From NCBI GenBank assembly GCA_025935235.1, contig JAICVT010000006.1:1-26721 (forward strand): DNA of 26,721 nucleotides, given 5' to 3'. Under the pieces are notes generated by a model that was given only the letters and a program-made list of their open reading frames with translations, made no database searches and was not told where the DNA came from. Source of the DNA: Ktedonobacterales bacterium (GTDB lineage: Bacteria > Chloroflexota > Ktedonobacteria > Ktedonobacterales > JADMIN01). Within the stretch, counting starts at the first letter, position 1; each line of letters begins with the position of its first letter. Below are positions 15,587-23,391 of the stretch, piece after piece. The position numbers and the translations under genes are program-made.

Positions 15587-16432
15587 ATGGCGCATGACGA
15601 ACTCAACCAGGCGATTAGCAGTCACTATGGCTGGTCGGGCCTGATGGAGAGTATCGAAGCGGAAATACGCCAGCATGGCATTGATCCGCAGCAGGTGACG
15701 GTGGGCCAGTTGGCTCCCGTGGACAACTATCACTGGTATCGGCTCGCCGGGACGCTCACGCTGGCCCAACTCGCGGCCATCAACAGCGCTGAGCGCGTAC
15801 TCGACGTAGGTGGCGGCATCGGCGGCCCTGCCCGCCAGCTCGCGCATCGCGTTGGCTGTCACGTCACGGTGCTGGATCTGACACCTGAATATTGCGCCGT
15901 GGGTGAGATACTCACTCGGTGGACGCAGCTCACTGATAAGGTCTCCTTCGTCTGTGGGAACGCGCTGGCGATGCCCTTCCCCGACGGCAGCTTCGACGTG
16001 GTGTGGACCCAGCACGCCGCGATGAACATTCCCGATAAGGCGGGCCTCTACCGCGAGGTGGCGCGTGTTCTCCATCCAGGCGGGCGCTTTGCGCTCTTCG
16101 ATGTCCTCGCGGGCATCAATCAGCCGATTCACTTCCCCGTGCCGTGGGCAAGTAATCAGTCCTTCAGCTTCCTGCTAACGCCCGAGGAGACCCGCGCTTG
16201 CATCACTCAGGCAGGCTTTCGTGAGGTGTCCTGGATGATGGGCCAGGACCTGGAGGCCCAACTTGAGCGGCAAGAAGCGTCAGAAGCGTCGGGCGAGGAT
16301 GTTTCGGCGGATGGCGGGCTCAACCCGGGACTCCTCAATGGCCATGATGGGCCGCGCATGGGGGCAAATGTCCAGCGCAATATGAAGGAAGGGCGAATCA
16401 TCTGGGCTATGGGGCTCTTCGAGCGCAACTAG
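15587..16432 (+). CDS. SAM-dependent class I methyltransferase
   Basis: 281 residues; AGGTGAG lies upstream of ATG 15587. The Rossmann-fold motif I is VLDVGGGIGGPARQLA (71-86), followed by the acidic residue D97 that binds the SAM ribose. Motif II is near FDVVWTQHAAMNIPDK and motif III near VLHPGGRFALFDVL. These match PF08241-type small-molecule methyltransferases, with similarity to sarcosine/glycine or phosphoethanolamine-type enzymes in the GGxGGPAR loop. The C-terminal region carries an acidic Ser/Glu insertion (near 228-245). The substrate cannot be told. It stands alone, and its 3' end faces the aminotransferase gene across a strong hairpin. Confidence 0.9.
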   Translation: MAHDELNQAISSHYGWSGLMESIEAEIRQHGIDPQQVTVGQLAPVDNYHWYRLAGTLTLAQLAAINSAERVLDVGGGIGGPARQLAHRVGCHVTVLDLTPEYCAVGEILTRWTQLTDKVSFVCGNALAMPFPDGSFDVVWTQHAAMNIPDKAGLYREVARVLHPGGRFALFDVLAGINQPIHFPVPWASNQSFSFLLTPEETRACITQAGFREVSWMMGQDLEAQLERQEASEASGEDVSADGGLNPGLLNGHDGPRMGANVQRNMKEGRIIWAMGLFERN

Positions 16433-16541
16433 CGCCTCTCCAACGGTCGCGGGTTCGGATGGGCTGAAAAGTCAATGTCTGGGTAAGCACCCGCTAAAGC
16501 GTGTGACAACCCAAGAAGCGCATGGAAGCGCAGAAGCGCAT

Positions 16542-16590
16542 GTCCCCCTCTCCCTGCAGGAGAGGGGGACTGAGGCGGTGAGGTCGCGCG
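16542..16590. terminator. Bidirectional hairpin between convergent genes (repeat copy 3)
   Basis: A perfect 12-bp stem GTCCCCCTCTCC/GGAGAGGGGGAC (16542-16553 with 16559-16570) with loop CTGCA, followed by the GGCGGTGAGGTC tail typical of the repeat family. It lies between the methyltransferase stop and the aminotransferase stop. Just before it, AGAAGCGCATG occurs twice (16514, 16532). Confidence 0.7.
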
Positions 16591-17661
16591 CTATTTCTTG
16601 GTCGCGGTTGTCGGCTTTTCAGCCTTGGCCTTCGCGCCATTGTGGCCGTTGTGGCTGTTATGACCGTTCTGCGCGTGGCGCCCGTTGTGGCCGCTCTTGC
16701 TCTGCGCTGGCTCGTAGACCGGGGTGAGCCAGTTCATATACTCCGAGCGGCGGCCGCGGGTCACATCAGCGTAGAGGCTGACGAGCTGGCGGCTGACCGG
16801 GCCGACGGCTCCGGTCCCGATGGCGCGATGATCAATCTCAATCACAGGGGCGATCTGCGCGCCCGTACCAGTGAAGAAGATCTCGTCGGCGGTGTAGAGT
16901 TCGGTGCGATCAATGACGCGCTCGCGGGTCAGCATCTCCAGCTCGCGGCGCGCGATCTCCATCACGCTGTCGCGCGTGATGCCCTGCAGGATGTTCTCGG
17001 AGGGGGGCGGCGTCACCAGCTCGCTCCCCAGTACCATGAAGATGTTCTCGGCTGAGCCTTCGCTGACGTGCCCGTCATGATTCAGCATGATCCCTTCATC
17101 GAAGCCGCTCATCAGCGCCTCAGACTTGGCGAATGCGCTGTTGACGTAGGCGCCCGAGACCTTGGCGCGGGCCGGAATCATGTTGTCGTCAATGCGGCGC
17201 CACGATGAGACCATGCAGCGCAGGCCAGAGGTGGCGATGTAGTCGCCCATCGGCATGGTGAAGATTGTGAAGTCGTCTCGCAGGCCATCCAGCTTGACGC
17301 CGATGATCTCATCCGCCTTGTACGCGAAGGGCCGGATGTAGCAGTTCTCGCGGAAGCCATTGCGGCGGATCAGCTCGATGGTGATCTCGACCAGCTCTTC
17401 GGGCGTGTGCGCGAGCTTGATGTTCATGATCTTGCAGGAGCGCGCCAGCCGCTGATAGTGCTCCAGCGCGCGGAAGATGTAGAGCTGATCGGCGTCGCTA
17501 TTGTAGTAGGCGCGGATGCCTTCGAAGCAGCCGGTGCCATAGGAGAGCGCATGCGTGGCGATGCCGACGCGGGCCTGGTTGGCGGGAATGTACTCGCCGT
17601 TGAGGAACACCACCATGTCTGACCGCTGCGAGAGCGCAGCGTCTGCCGTTGTCTTCGACAC
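16591..17661 (-). CDS. ilvE: Branched-chain amino acid aminotransferase
   Basis: 356 residues from GTG 17661, with GAGGAGG nine bases upstream; the nearer ATG between them is out of frame. It is a fold-type IV PLP enzyme that interconverts Leu, Ile and Val with their 2-keto acids using glutamate. PLP lysine K167 is in ARAKVSGAYVNS. Phosphate and substrate motifs include YGTGCFEGIRAYY (41-53), EGSAENIF (201-208) and FTGTGAQIAPV. The catalytic body ends near residue 320. An unusual tail of about 35 residues follows, rich in His-Asn-Gly triplets and then Lys/Ala/Thr. The gene lies downstream of the arginase-family gene, separated by 285 bases with a strong hairpin. Confidence 0.93.
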   Translation of the reverse strand: MSKTTADAALSQRSDMVVFLNGEYIPANQARVGIATHALSYGTGCFEGIRAYYNSDADQLYIFRALEHYQRLARSCKIMNIKLAHTPEELVEITIELIRRNGFRENCYIRPFAYKADEIIGVKLDGLRDDFTIFTMPMGDYIATSGLRCMVSSWRRIDDNMIPARAKVSGAYVNSAFAKSEALMSGFDEGIMLNHDGHVSEGSAENIFMVLGSELVTPPPSENILQGITRDSVMEIARRELEMLTRERVIDRTELYTADEIFFTGTGAQIAPVIEIDHRAIGTGAVGPVSRQLVSLYADVTRGRRSEYMNWLTPVYEPAQSKSGHNGRHAQNGHNSHNGHNGAKAKAEKPTTATKK

Positions 17662-17820
17662 GTTCCATAGCCTCCTCAGGAGAGCGTGTGGCGTCATCGC
17701 CACGCATGAAGCTTTGTCCATCGTTGGACACTTGCGCCAGGCGCGAGGCCGCAATAAGCCACCGCTAGCGTAGCGAGCGCCAGAGAAGCCTGTCAAGCGA
17801 ATCACGTGGACTCTGTGCAA

Positions 17821-17856
17821 GCCGCACAATGACGCCAAACGTCGTCATTGTGCGGC
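17821..17856 (-). terminator. Strong 14-bp hairpin between arginase and ilvE
   Basis: Perfect arms 17821-17834 and 17843-17856 with an eight-base loop. It lies after the arginase stop (17947) and 160 bases before the ilvE start. There is no T tract on the minus strand, so it may be a processing or attenuation element rather than a simple terminator. No T-box core motif is present. Confidence 0.5.
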
Positions 17857-17946
17857 CCACGGCGCACTCTCTGGCACTCTCTGGCTTTGCTCGCCTTCGC
17901 CCGGCTCGCGACGCCTGGAAGATACCGTAGATACGTTCGACCGCGC

Positions 17947-18849
17947 CTAAAAGATACGCTTGCCGACCGCTGACAGGGCAAGCTCTGTCGCCAGAATCGC
18001 CGTCTGGTTATGATGATCGAGGATCGGGTTGACCTCGACCAGGTCGAGGCTGGTCATGCGCCCGCACTCGGCGACCATCTCCATCGCCAGGTGCGCCTCG
18101 CGATACGTGATGCCGCCATGTACGGGCGTACCGACGCCCGGCGCCTCTGAAGGATCCACGACATCGAGGTCAAAGCTGATGTGCAGGCCAGTCGCGCCGT
18201 CCAGCGCGCGCTCCAGCGCCTCGCGCGTGATAGCCTCCATCCCGCGGCGGTCAATGTCGCTCATGGTCAGCACATGCGCGCCCGCTTCGCGCAGCAGCGC
18301 ACGCTCGCCCGGATCGAGGTCGCGCGCGCCGACGATCACGACACGCCTGGGATCAACCTTGGCGCCCGGCCCGCCGACATTCACCAGTTGTGGGTCGCCT
18401 CGCCCGGTCAGCGCCGCCAGAATCATGCCATGCACATTACCAGAGGGCGACGTTTTGGTGGTATTGAAGTCGGCATGCGCGTCGAACCAGATCACCCCCA
18501 GCGGGCTGCGCGCCCGTGCGGCGCCCGCGATGGAGCCAAGCCCGATGCTGTGATCGCCGCCCAGCGTGATCGGCAGCGAGCCGCCCTCGATGCTGGCGGC
18601 GACACGCTCGGCCAGCAGGCTGGTGGCGGCGATGATCGGCGCGAGATGCTTGGCGCGTCCCTCGGTTGGGCCAGTCTCCACGCTGGCTTCTGGCTCGCTG
18701 ACGGGGATCGGCTCGGCGCTGGTAACGGTATGGCCCAGCGCGCGCAGCTTGTCAGCGATATCGGCGTAGCGGATGGCGCTTGGCCCCATATCCACGCCGC
18801 GACGGTCGGCTCCCAGGTCCATTGGCACGCTGATCAGCGTAATATCCAT
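17947..18849 (-). CDS. rocF: Arginase-family ureohydrolase (probable arginase)
   Basis: 300 residues, the usual length for bacterial arginase. It would hydrolyse L-arginine to ornithine and urea using two Mn ions. All metal ligands are visible: H100 in LGGDHS, D123/H125/D127 in WFDAHADFN, and D227/D229 in SFDLDVVDP. The arginase-type loop SPSGNVHGM (135-141) and E272 in SLDLVEVNP are also present. The N-terminus GADRRGVDMGPSAIRYA is typical of arginase rather than agmatinase. No strong ribosome binding site is seen before ATG 18849. A TATACT box lies about 85 bases upstream on the minus strand. It may share control with the downstream ilvE, though the gap hairpin argues against one simple transcript. 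Confidence 0.92.
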   Translation of the reverse strand: MDITLISVPMDLGADRRGVDMGPSAIRYADIADKLRALGHTVTSAEPIPVSEPEASVETGPTEGRAKHLAPIIAATSLLAERVAASIEGGSLPITLGGDHSIGLGSIAGAARARSPLGVIWFDAHADFNTTKTSPSGNVHGMILAALTGRGDPQLVNVGGPGAKVDPRRVVIVGARDLDPGERALLREAGAHVLTMSDIDRRGMEAITREALERALDGATGLHISFDLDVVDPSEAPGVGTPVHGGITYREAHLAMEMVAECGRMTSLDLVEVNPILDHHNQTAILATELALSAVGKRIF

Positions 18850-18985
18850 TGTACTTGTGTACTCTTCTCGTCTCGCAAGATCTGCTCGCGCGCCATTGCG
18901 CGGGTCAGGCCGCCATCCGGCGACGCCTTCAGTATAGCCTATCTGGAGCTATCGGCGCGTCGGCAGAATGGCGCCGTCATGCGGT

Positions 18986-19041
18986 CAGCGCCGAGCAGCG
19001 CCAAGCAGCGCCGAGCAGCGCCAAGCAGCGCCGAGCAGCGC
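18986..19041. repeat. 10-bp tandem repeat, 5.6 copies
   Basis: Units CAGCGCCGAG and CAGCGCCAAG alternate, giving a 20-bp higher-order period. It is non-coding and lies between the arginase start and the S53 peptidase stop. The spacing is too short and regular for CRISPR. Confidence 0.85.
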
Positions 19042-19138
19042 GTACGCGAGCGGGCCAGCCGCCCCTGAGAGCGACTGGCCCGCCGATATGCCCCGTTATG
19101 CTGTCAGCATTGACCGCATGACGGCGCTGGACGCGACG

Positions 19139-20461
19139 CTAGAAGCCACCTGTGCCATTGGGGGTGCCGAGGCCGGTCGGGCCGTCCCAGCCAGTCCCCG
19201 CCGTGCAGAGGTCCGTGCCACCGCAGTTGCCATTGCTGCCGCTGGTGACGTCGTTGAGCGAGCTGGTGTGGCTGTATGGATACGAGGCGAAGTTGACGCT
19301 GCTCGCGTTGCCCGCCAGCGCATAGACACTGGCGATGGTCGGCGACGAGACGCTCGTGCCGCCAAAGACCAGCCAGCCGCTCAGCCCCTGATAGGCGAAG
19401 CTGTCATAGACATCCACGCCAGTGTTGGGATCGGCGTCAGAGGAGACGTCGGCATTGGCGCGATTGCCGCAATTCGCCGTGATGTTGGACACGCTCGACT
19501 GCCACGAGGGCTGCGGGTCGTCGGCGCTGCAGCCGCTGCCAGCGCCGTTCCAGGCGGACTCTGTCCAGCCGCGCGAGTTGCTGGCCTTCGAGAGTGAGGT
19601 GCCGCCAACCGCCGTCACATACTGCGACGCTGCGGGATATTCGACGCCGTAGCCGCTGTCGCCCGTGCTGGCGGTGATGACGATGCCCGGATGGTGATAG
19701 TAGGTCGTGTCATAGGAGGTGTCGCTGCTCGACTCACCACCACCGTAGCTGTTGCTGATCTCGGTCGCGCCGAGCGCGGCGGCCTCGTTGACCGCGGCGC
19801 CGAGGTTGGTCAGGCTGGAGCTGCTGGCCTCGACCAGCAGGATGTGGCAGTTCGGGCAGATCGCGCTGACCATATCCAGGTCGAGCGAGATCTCCTGCGC
19901 CCAGCCGCCATTGGTGCGCGGATACGACGTGCCGCCGCTCTGGTTGACCTTGCGGAAGCAGCCATTGGCCGTCGTGCAGGCCGAAAGCCCCCATGCGGCG
20001 CGGTAGGTGTTGAGGTCAGACTCGGCGTTGGGGTCGTCGTAGGCGTCCACGATGCCGACCGTCTGACCCGAGCCAGCCGTCGCTGAGGGCAAGCTGTAGG
20101 CGGAGATCAGGTCGCAGGGGGTGTAGCCGCCGCCAGGATTGGTCGTGCAGACGGCAGTGCTGCCACCGCCGCCGCCGCCACTGGTCGGCGTAGGCGTCGG
20201 CGAGGTCGGTGTGGGTGTCTGGTGGGGATTGCCCTTATTGCCCTTGACCCCATTCACGCGCACGATGGCGTGGCAGGCGGCGAATCCGGCTTTGGCCGGC
20301 CCGCAGGAGTGCAAGAACGATACAGAGGATGCGGAAGATGTCGTCGCGGAGGTTCGGGCCGCCTGTGCGGTCCCGACGCCACCAGCGAAGACCAGGGCGG
20401 CGACCAGAGCCGCTGCCAGCGCGACAGTGCTTCCCAGCACGAGAAGGCTGGAACGTCGCAT
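19139..20461 (-). CDS. Secreted S53-family (sedolisin-like) serine peptidase
   Basis: 440 residues from ATG 20461, with AGAAGGGA seven bases upstream; the in-frame TTG two codons earlier is less likely. A signal peptide (about 1-36) has Arg residues, a long Ala/Leu/Val core and an AQAA-type cleavage site. A Pro/Thr linker and a Gly run (about 82-101) lead to the S53 catalytic domain. Catalytic residues are E190 and D194 (QEISLDLD), oxyanion D268 (TGDSGYG) and nucleophile S370 (FGGTSVSSP). The C-terminal GWDGPTGLGTPNG is typical. These enzymes are acid-active endopeptidases. Unusually, no large N-terminal activation pro-domain precedes the catalytic part. Several cysteine pairs suggest disulfides outside the cell. 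Confidence 0.9.
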   Translation of the reverse strand: MRRSSLLVLGSTVALAAALVAALVFAGGVGTAQAARTSATTSSASSVSFLHSCGPAKAGFAACHAIVRVNGVKGNKGNPHQTPTPTSPTPTPTSGGGGGGSTAVCTTNPGGGYTPCDLISAYSLPSATAGSGQTVGIVDAYDDPNAESDLNTYRAAWGLSACTTANGCFRKVNQSGGTSYPRTNGGWAQEISLDLDMVSAICPNCHILLVEASSSSLTNLGAAVNEAAALGATEISNSYGGGESSSDTSYDTTYYHHPGIVITASTGDSGYGVEYPAASQYVTAVGGTSLSKASNSRGWTESAWNGAGSGCSADDPQPSWQSSVSNITANCGNRANADVSSDADPNTGVDVYDSFAYQGLSGWLVFGGTSVSSPTIASVYALAGNASSVNFASYPYSHTSSLNDVTSGSNGNCGGTDLCTAGTGWDGPTGLGTPNGTGGF

Positions 20462-20923
20462 TCGCAAGTCCCTTCTGTCTCACTTTGCCGCTTGTGCGAT
20501 ACAAACGGCCCCAGGAATATGTGACGCCGCCACACGCCGTCGTGTGCGGACGTTTCCCGGTCGGACCAGGGGAGCGCCGCTCAGGACGCTCTCATGCGGT
20601 ATCGTTCGCTATGAATAGAGTCTGTTCCCAACATGCGAGCTGCGATTCGCTGCCCTCCTCGCGCTCCCGCAGTTCTACATGCCCGGAGCGGGCTGTGACT
20701 ACCCAGCGAAATTGCGTAAGCTAGCATACTTGCGGTTGCTTGGTCTGTCAAGATCTGCATTGCACGAATTCACGCGTCAGCGCTGGCAGGTTGGCATGCC
20801 ACTAGCGTATACACCGCGCCACTGCTGGCGGATGAGTGCGAGATGATCGGCTCCGGCGTTTGCTATACTCAGTGTGCGCGACTGCCTGTTGCCTTGTTCA
20901 GAACGCACCGGGAGAGACATGGC
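20462..20923. promoter_or_regulatory. Divergent intergenic region with an extended -10 promoter
   Basis: About 460 bases between the leftward peptidase and the rightward DUF402 gene. The extended -10 element TGCTATACT at 20861-20869 lies about 55 bases upstream of the DUF402 start and has no good -35 box, as expected for extended -10 promoters. I see nothing else coding here. Confidence 0.45.
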
Positions 20924-21433
20924 ATGCCAGAAGGGGTGAACGATCTAGGGCTGGTTGACGGGCAGACGATCAGCGTGCGCAAGCTGAACAGCGCGGGGAT
21001 CGAGGTCTTCGCCTATCCCGGCGTCGTCGCGCAGACGTGGCCGACCGGCGCGCGGATAGACGCCGAGTGGACGCGCCCGGCGATGGCGCTGGGCTACACC
21101 ACCTTCGAGCCAGGCGACCACTTCATCGAGTGGTACTTCACCGACCGCTGGTACAACATTATGGAGGTGCGCGGCCCGGGCGAGCGGCTCAAGGGATGGT
21201 ATTGCAACATCACCTGGCCGGCGGAGTTTCAGCCTGGCCGCATCCGCTACCGCGACCTGGCGCTCGATGTGTGGGTGGCGCCCGATGGCGCGCTGACCAC
21301 GCTGGACGAAGACGAATTCGCCGCCGACCCTGCTATTGACGACCACGCGCGGGCGCACGCGCTGGATGCGCTGGATAGCCTGCGCGCGCTGGTCGCCCGC
21401 CGCGCCGCCCCCTTCGACGCCCTGCCCGCCTGA
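20924..21433 (+). CDS. DUF402 family protein (nucleoside diphosphatase-like fold)
   Basis: 169 residues from ATG 20924, with GGGAGAG about seven bases upstream; another ATG five bases earlier is out of frame. The core pattern fits PF04167 (DUF402): HFIEWYFTDRWYNIMEV, GWYCNITWP, YRDLALDVWVAPDG and LDEDEF. Characterised relatives include FomD and Staphylococcus Ntdp, metal-dependent phosphohydrolases acting on nucleotides; the Asp/Glu in LDVWVAPDG and LDEDEF bind the metals. The native substrate here is unknown. It ends opposite the CPBP protease gene across a G-rich hairpin. Confidence 0.88.
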   Translation: MPEGVNDLGLVDGQTISVRKLNSAGIEVFAYPGVVAQTWPTGARIDAEWTRPAMALGYTTFEPGDHFIEWYFTDRWYNIMEVRGPGERLKGWYCNITWPAEFQPGRIRYRDLALDVWVAPDGALTTLDEDEFAADPAIDDHARAHALDALDSLRALVARRAAPFDALPA

Positions 21434-21445
21434 CGCCCTCTCGTA

Positions 21446-21488
21446 GCTCCCCTCTCCGCCTCGGCGGCGGAGGGGCTGGGGGTGGAGG
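21446..21488. repeat. G-rich palindromic repeat, copy 4, between convergent genes
   Basis: A stem of about 10 bp (21451-21460 with 21466-21475, loop TCGGC) followed by CTGGGGGTGGAGG. It probably terminates both the DUF402 and CPBP transcripts. Confidence 0.7.
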
Positions 21489-21494
21489 TTCCCG

Positions 21495-22358
21495 CTATTT
21501 CATCAAATACGGCAGCAGCGCCAGCGCGGCGGCGGTGTTGTTGGCGGCGTGGATGACCATCCCCGGCCAGATCGAGTCGGTACGCCAGCGTGTCCACGCC
21601 AGGATCACGCCAATCACGATCAGCGGGATCAGCGAGCCAACATCGGCATGCGCCACGCCGAAGACGATGGCCGAGACGACGATGGACGGCCACAGCGGAT
21701 AGCGCTTGAGCAGGCCGACAAAGATGAAACTGCGGAAGAAGACCTCTTCACAGATGGGCGCCACCAGCGCCGCCGCCGCCAGAATCCCCAGCGTCGTCAG
21801 CGGCGCGATTCGCCCCTCCTTCAGCAGCGTGTCGCTGTTAGTCTGGAGCGGCAGGTGGAAGGTGGTGATGAGCTGGCTGTAGAGCAGGCTGGCGCCCAGC
21901 GCGATCACCAGCCCGACGACAACCAGGATGACCGCCGGAACGAGCGGTGTGGCGCGGAATCCCAGCCAGCGCAGGCGCTCACGCAGCGGCGCGGCGGGCA
22001 GGCGACGGCTGGTGACGACCAGCGCGGGCGCGATCAGGAAGATGGCTTCGAGCAGCGCCGAGACGATGAAGACGACCACCCCGCTGATCGCATCCACGGC
22101 CGCCGAGGGCGGCTTGCTGAGCGTGGCGGATGAGCCGAAGAGCGCGTTCGAGCCGATGCTGAAAGTCAGCCAGGGAACCAGCGTCACCAGCGCGCCGATC
22201 ACCATCTGGCGGAAGGTCCACGGCGTCGGCGTCACGCCAGATCGGCCAGACGCGCCGCCTGCGCTTGGGGGTGGCGCTGGCGCGGCGGTGGGCGCGGCAT
22301 ATGCAGGCGCATCGGCCTGCGCCTGGTCGTCGGGTCGAGGATCGTCGAGCGAGCGCAT
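21495..22358 (-). CDS. CPBP-family (Rce1-like) intramembrane metalloprotease
   Basis: 287 residues from ATG 22358, with AAAGG upstream. The N-terminal 45 residues are an acidic then Pro/Ala-rich cytoplasmic stretch. About seven to eight membrane helices follow. The PF02517 motifs are complete: E204-E205 with R209 (EEVFFRSF), H237 in FGVAHAD, and H270-N273/N274 (HAANNT). These residues form the glutamate-base active site of the Rce1/CAAX-type protease group. In bacteria such proteins are linked to peptide maturation, bacteriocin self-immunity or sigma-factor control. No partner peptide gene is seen beside it. Confidence 0.92.
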   Translation of the reverse strand: MRSLDDPRPDDQAQADAPAYAAPTAAPAPPPSAGGASGRSGVTPTPWTFRQMVIGALVTLVPWLTFSIGSNALFGSSATLSKPPSAAVDAISGVVVFIVSALLEAIFLIAPALVVTSRRLPAAPLRERLRWLGFRATPLVPAVILVVVGLVIALGASLLYSQLITTFHLPLQTNSDTLLKEGRIAPLTTLGILAAAALVAPICEEVFFRSFIFVGLLKRYPLWPSIVVSAIVFGVAHADVGSLIPLIVIGVILAWTRWRTDSIWPGMVIHAANNTAAALALLPYLMK

Positions 22359-22450
22359 GCCTCAGCCTTTCAGTTCGTGTCACACCGCGCGGAGCAGGGA
22401 GGTCGGCTCGCGCGCATCCCGCTGCACCCATTGTACGCGCGAGCGCGGCC

Positions 22451-22480
22451 TGTGGTCGCCTGTGGTCGCCTGTGGTCGCC
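22451..22480. repeat. Three tandem 10-bp repeats
   Basis: TGTGGTCGCC occurs three times in tandem directly before the -35 box of the promoter at 22481. Confidence 0.85.
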
Positions 22481-22509
22481 TTGCGCGGCGCCAGCGTTGA
22501 CCATATAAT
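22481..22509 (+). promoter_or_regulatory. Sigma-70-type promoter
   Basis: -35 TTGCGC (22481-22486), a 17-base spacer, and a perfect -10 TATAAT (22504-22509). It drives the small Cys-containing gene at 22626 with a leader of about 110 bases. Confidence 0.65.
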
Positions 22510-22575
22510 GGTGAAAAGCGTCTGTTCAAGCGGTTTCGCAAGGATGACACGCTGCATTGTTTTGCCGGAGCGGCT

Positions 22576-22629
22576 ATGACAGACGAGACGACAGTCGAGA
22601 CAACAGTTGAGGGGCATAACGTCTGGTGA
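22576..22629 (+). CDS. Possible 17-aa leader peptide
   Basis: ATG 22576 opens a frame encoding MTDETTVETTVEGHNVW. It ends with TGA overlapping the GTG start of the next gene (GTGA). CCGGAG lies upstream. The Thr/Val/Glu repeat and the stop-start overlap suggest translational coupling, but a chance frame is quite possible. Confidence 0.25.
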   Translation: MTDETTVETTVEGHNVW

Positions 22630-22904
22630 ACTACACGCCGACCGAGAATCCCATCACGAATATCAACTGGCGGCGCCACCAGCGCGGTTGTCCACACTAT
22701 CGCGAGCGCTGGTTCCCGCAGAGTGATCTGGAGCATGGAGAGCCAATGTATCAGGTCTTCTGTGGCCTGAACACGCCGCCCAACTCGATCGAAGAGCAGG
22801 AAAAATGCCTCTCCAGCCGCATGCGTTGCTGGCGTCTCGCGGAGGGAGCGAGCGGCGCGAAACCCATCCCCATCACCAACATCAAGCGCCGCCGCCCGGC
22901 GTAG
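22626..22904 (+). CDS. Small conserved-looking protein with four cysteines
   Basis: 92 residues from GTG 22626; the ribosome binding site (GAGGGG) is about 11 bases upstream. The core CPHYRERWFP, YQVFCGLNTPP, KCLSSRMRCW has four cysteines (near 22, 46, 61, 68), spaced as for a zinc or disulfide site, with a basic tail (KRRRPA). It has no membrane segment or signal. I do not recognise the family. The strong promoter directly upstream supports it being real. Confidence 0.65.
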   Translation: MNYTPTENPITNINWRRHQRGCPHYRERWFPQSDLEHGEPMYQVFCGLNTPPNSIEEQEKCLSSRMRCWRLAEGASGAKPIPITNIKRRRPA

Positions 22905-22988
22905 CGCTGACGCGCCTCACACGCCGACCGGCGACGATCTTCACACGCTCAGACATGCCAGCGTTCGCGGATGGTCTCCGCGCACTGG

Positions 22989-23207
22989 CTAGTGAAACTT
23001 GCCCTGCTTGACCATCTGCTCGATGGTGGAACGGATCTGCTGCGCCTGCTGTGAGTCCTGCTGCTTGAGCTGCTGGAACAGGTTCGCGCAGTCCTGATCG
23101 CCCGCTTGTTGGGCGTCCTGGATGTACTGGTCGTAGGCGTTGATGCCTTCCAGCTTGTTCTGTAGCGTCGTGAGCAGGTCGTAGCTTGTGTTCTCCAGTG
23201 CAATCAC
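22989..23207 (-). CDS. Small helical protein, unknown
   Basis: 72 residues rich in Gln, Leu and Asp, predicted as a two-helix hairpin: LENTSYDLLTTLQNKLEGINAYDQYIQDAQ, then CANLFQQLKQQDSQQAQQIRSTIEQMVKQG. The pattern resembles half of a ferritin-like bundle but no metal ligands are conserved enough to claim it. The start is uncertain. GTG 23207 overlaps the AGAGG ribosome site, whereas in-frame CTG 23198 has ideal eight-base spacing from it. It is divergent from the ROK gene. Confidence 0.65.
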   Translation of the reverse strand: MIALENTSYDLLTTLQNKLEGINAYDQYIQDAQQAGDQDCANLFQQLKQQDSQQAQQIRSTIEQMVKQGKFH

Positions 23208-23391
23208 CTCTTTCTTGCGATCCTTGCGCTTCTCGCGTCCATGCGCGCGGGGTCATCATCCTCGCGCCGCATGTGAGGTGAGGCAAGTGGCATGCCGCCG
23301 AGACAGGCGCGCTGCGCCGCGATGCGCCTATACTGTGACGACTGATAGCCCGCGTGAGCCAGCGCGGCAGGAGCAGCGACAGGAGGAGCGC

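Noticed and set aside
17661..17668. ATG seven bases before the ilvE GTG as the start
   Set aside because: It is out of frame with the aminotransferase; the GTG has a strong ribosome site at normal spacing.
17662..17946. T-box or other amino-acid riboswitch before ilvE
   Set aside because: No T-box core sequence or specifier-loop layout is visible; there is only one strong hairpin.
18986..19041. Possible CRISPR array
   Set aside because: The units are 10 bp with no spacers; this is a simple tandem repeat.
21549..22133. 194-aa frame opposite the CPBP protease
   Set aside because: Asp/Arg/Gln-rich antisense shadow with no domain; the CPBP motifs on the minus strand are complete.
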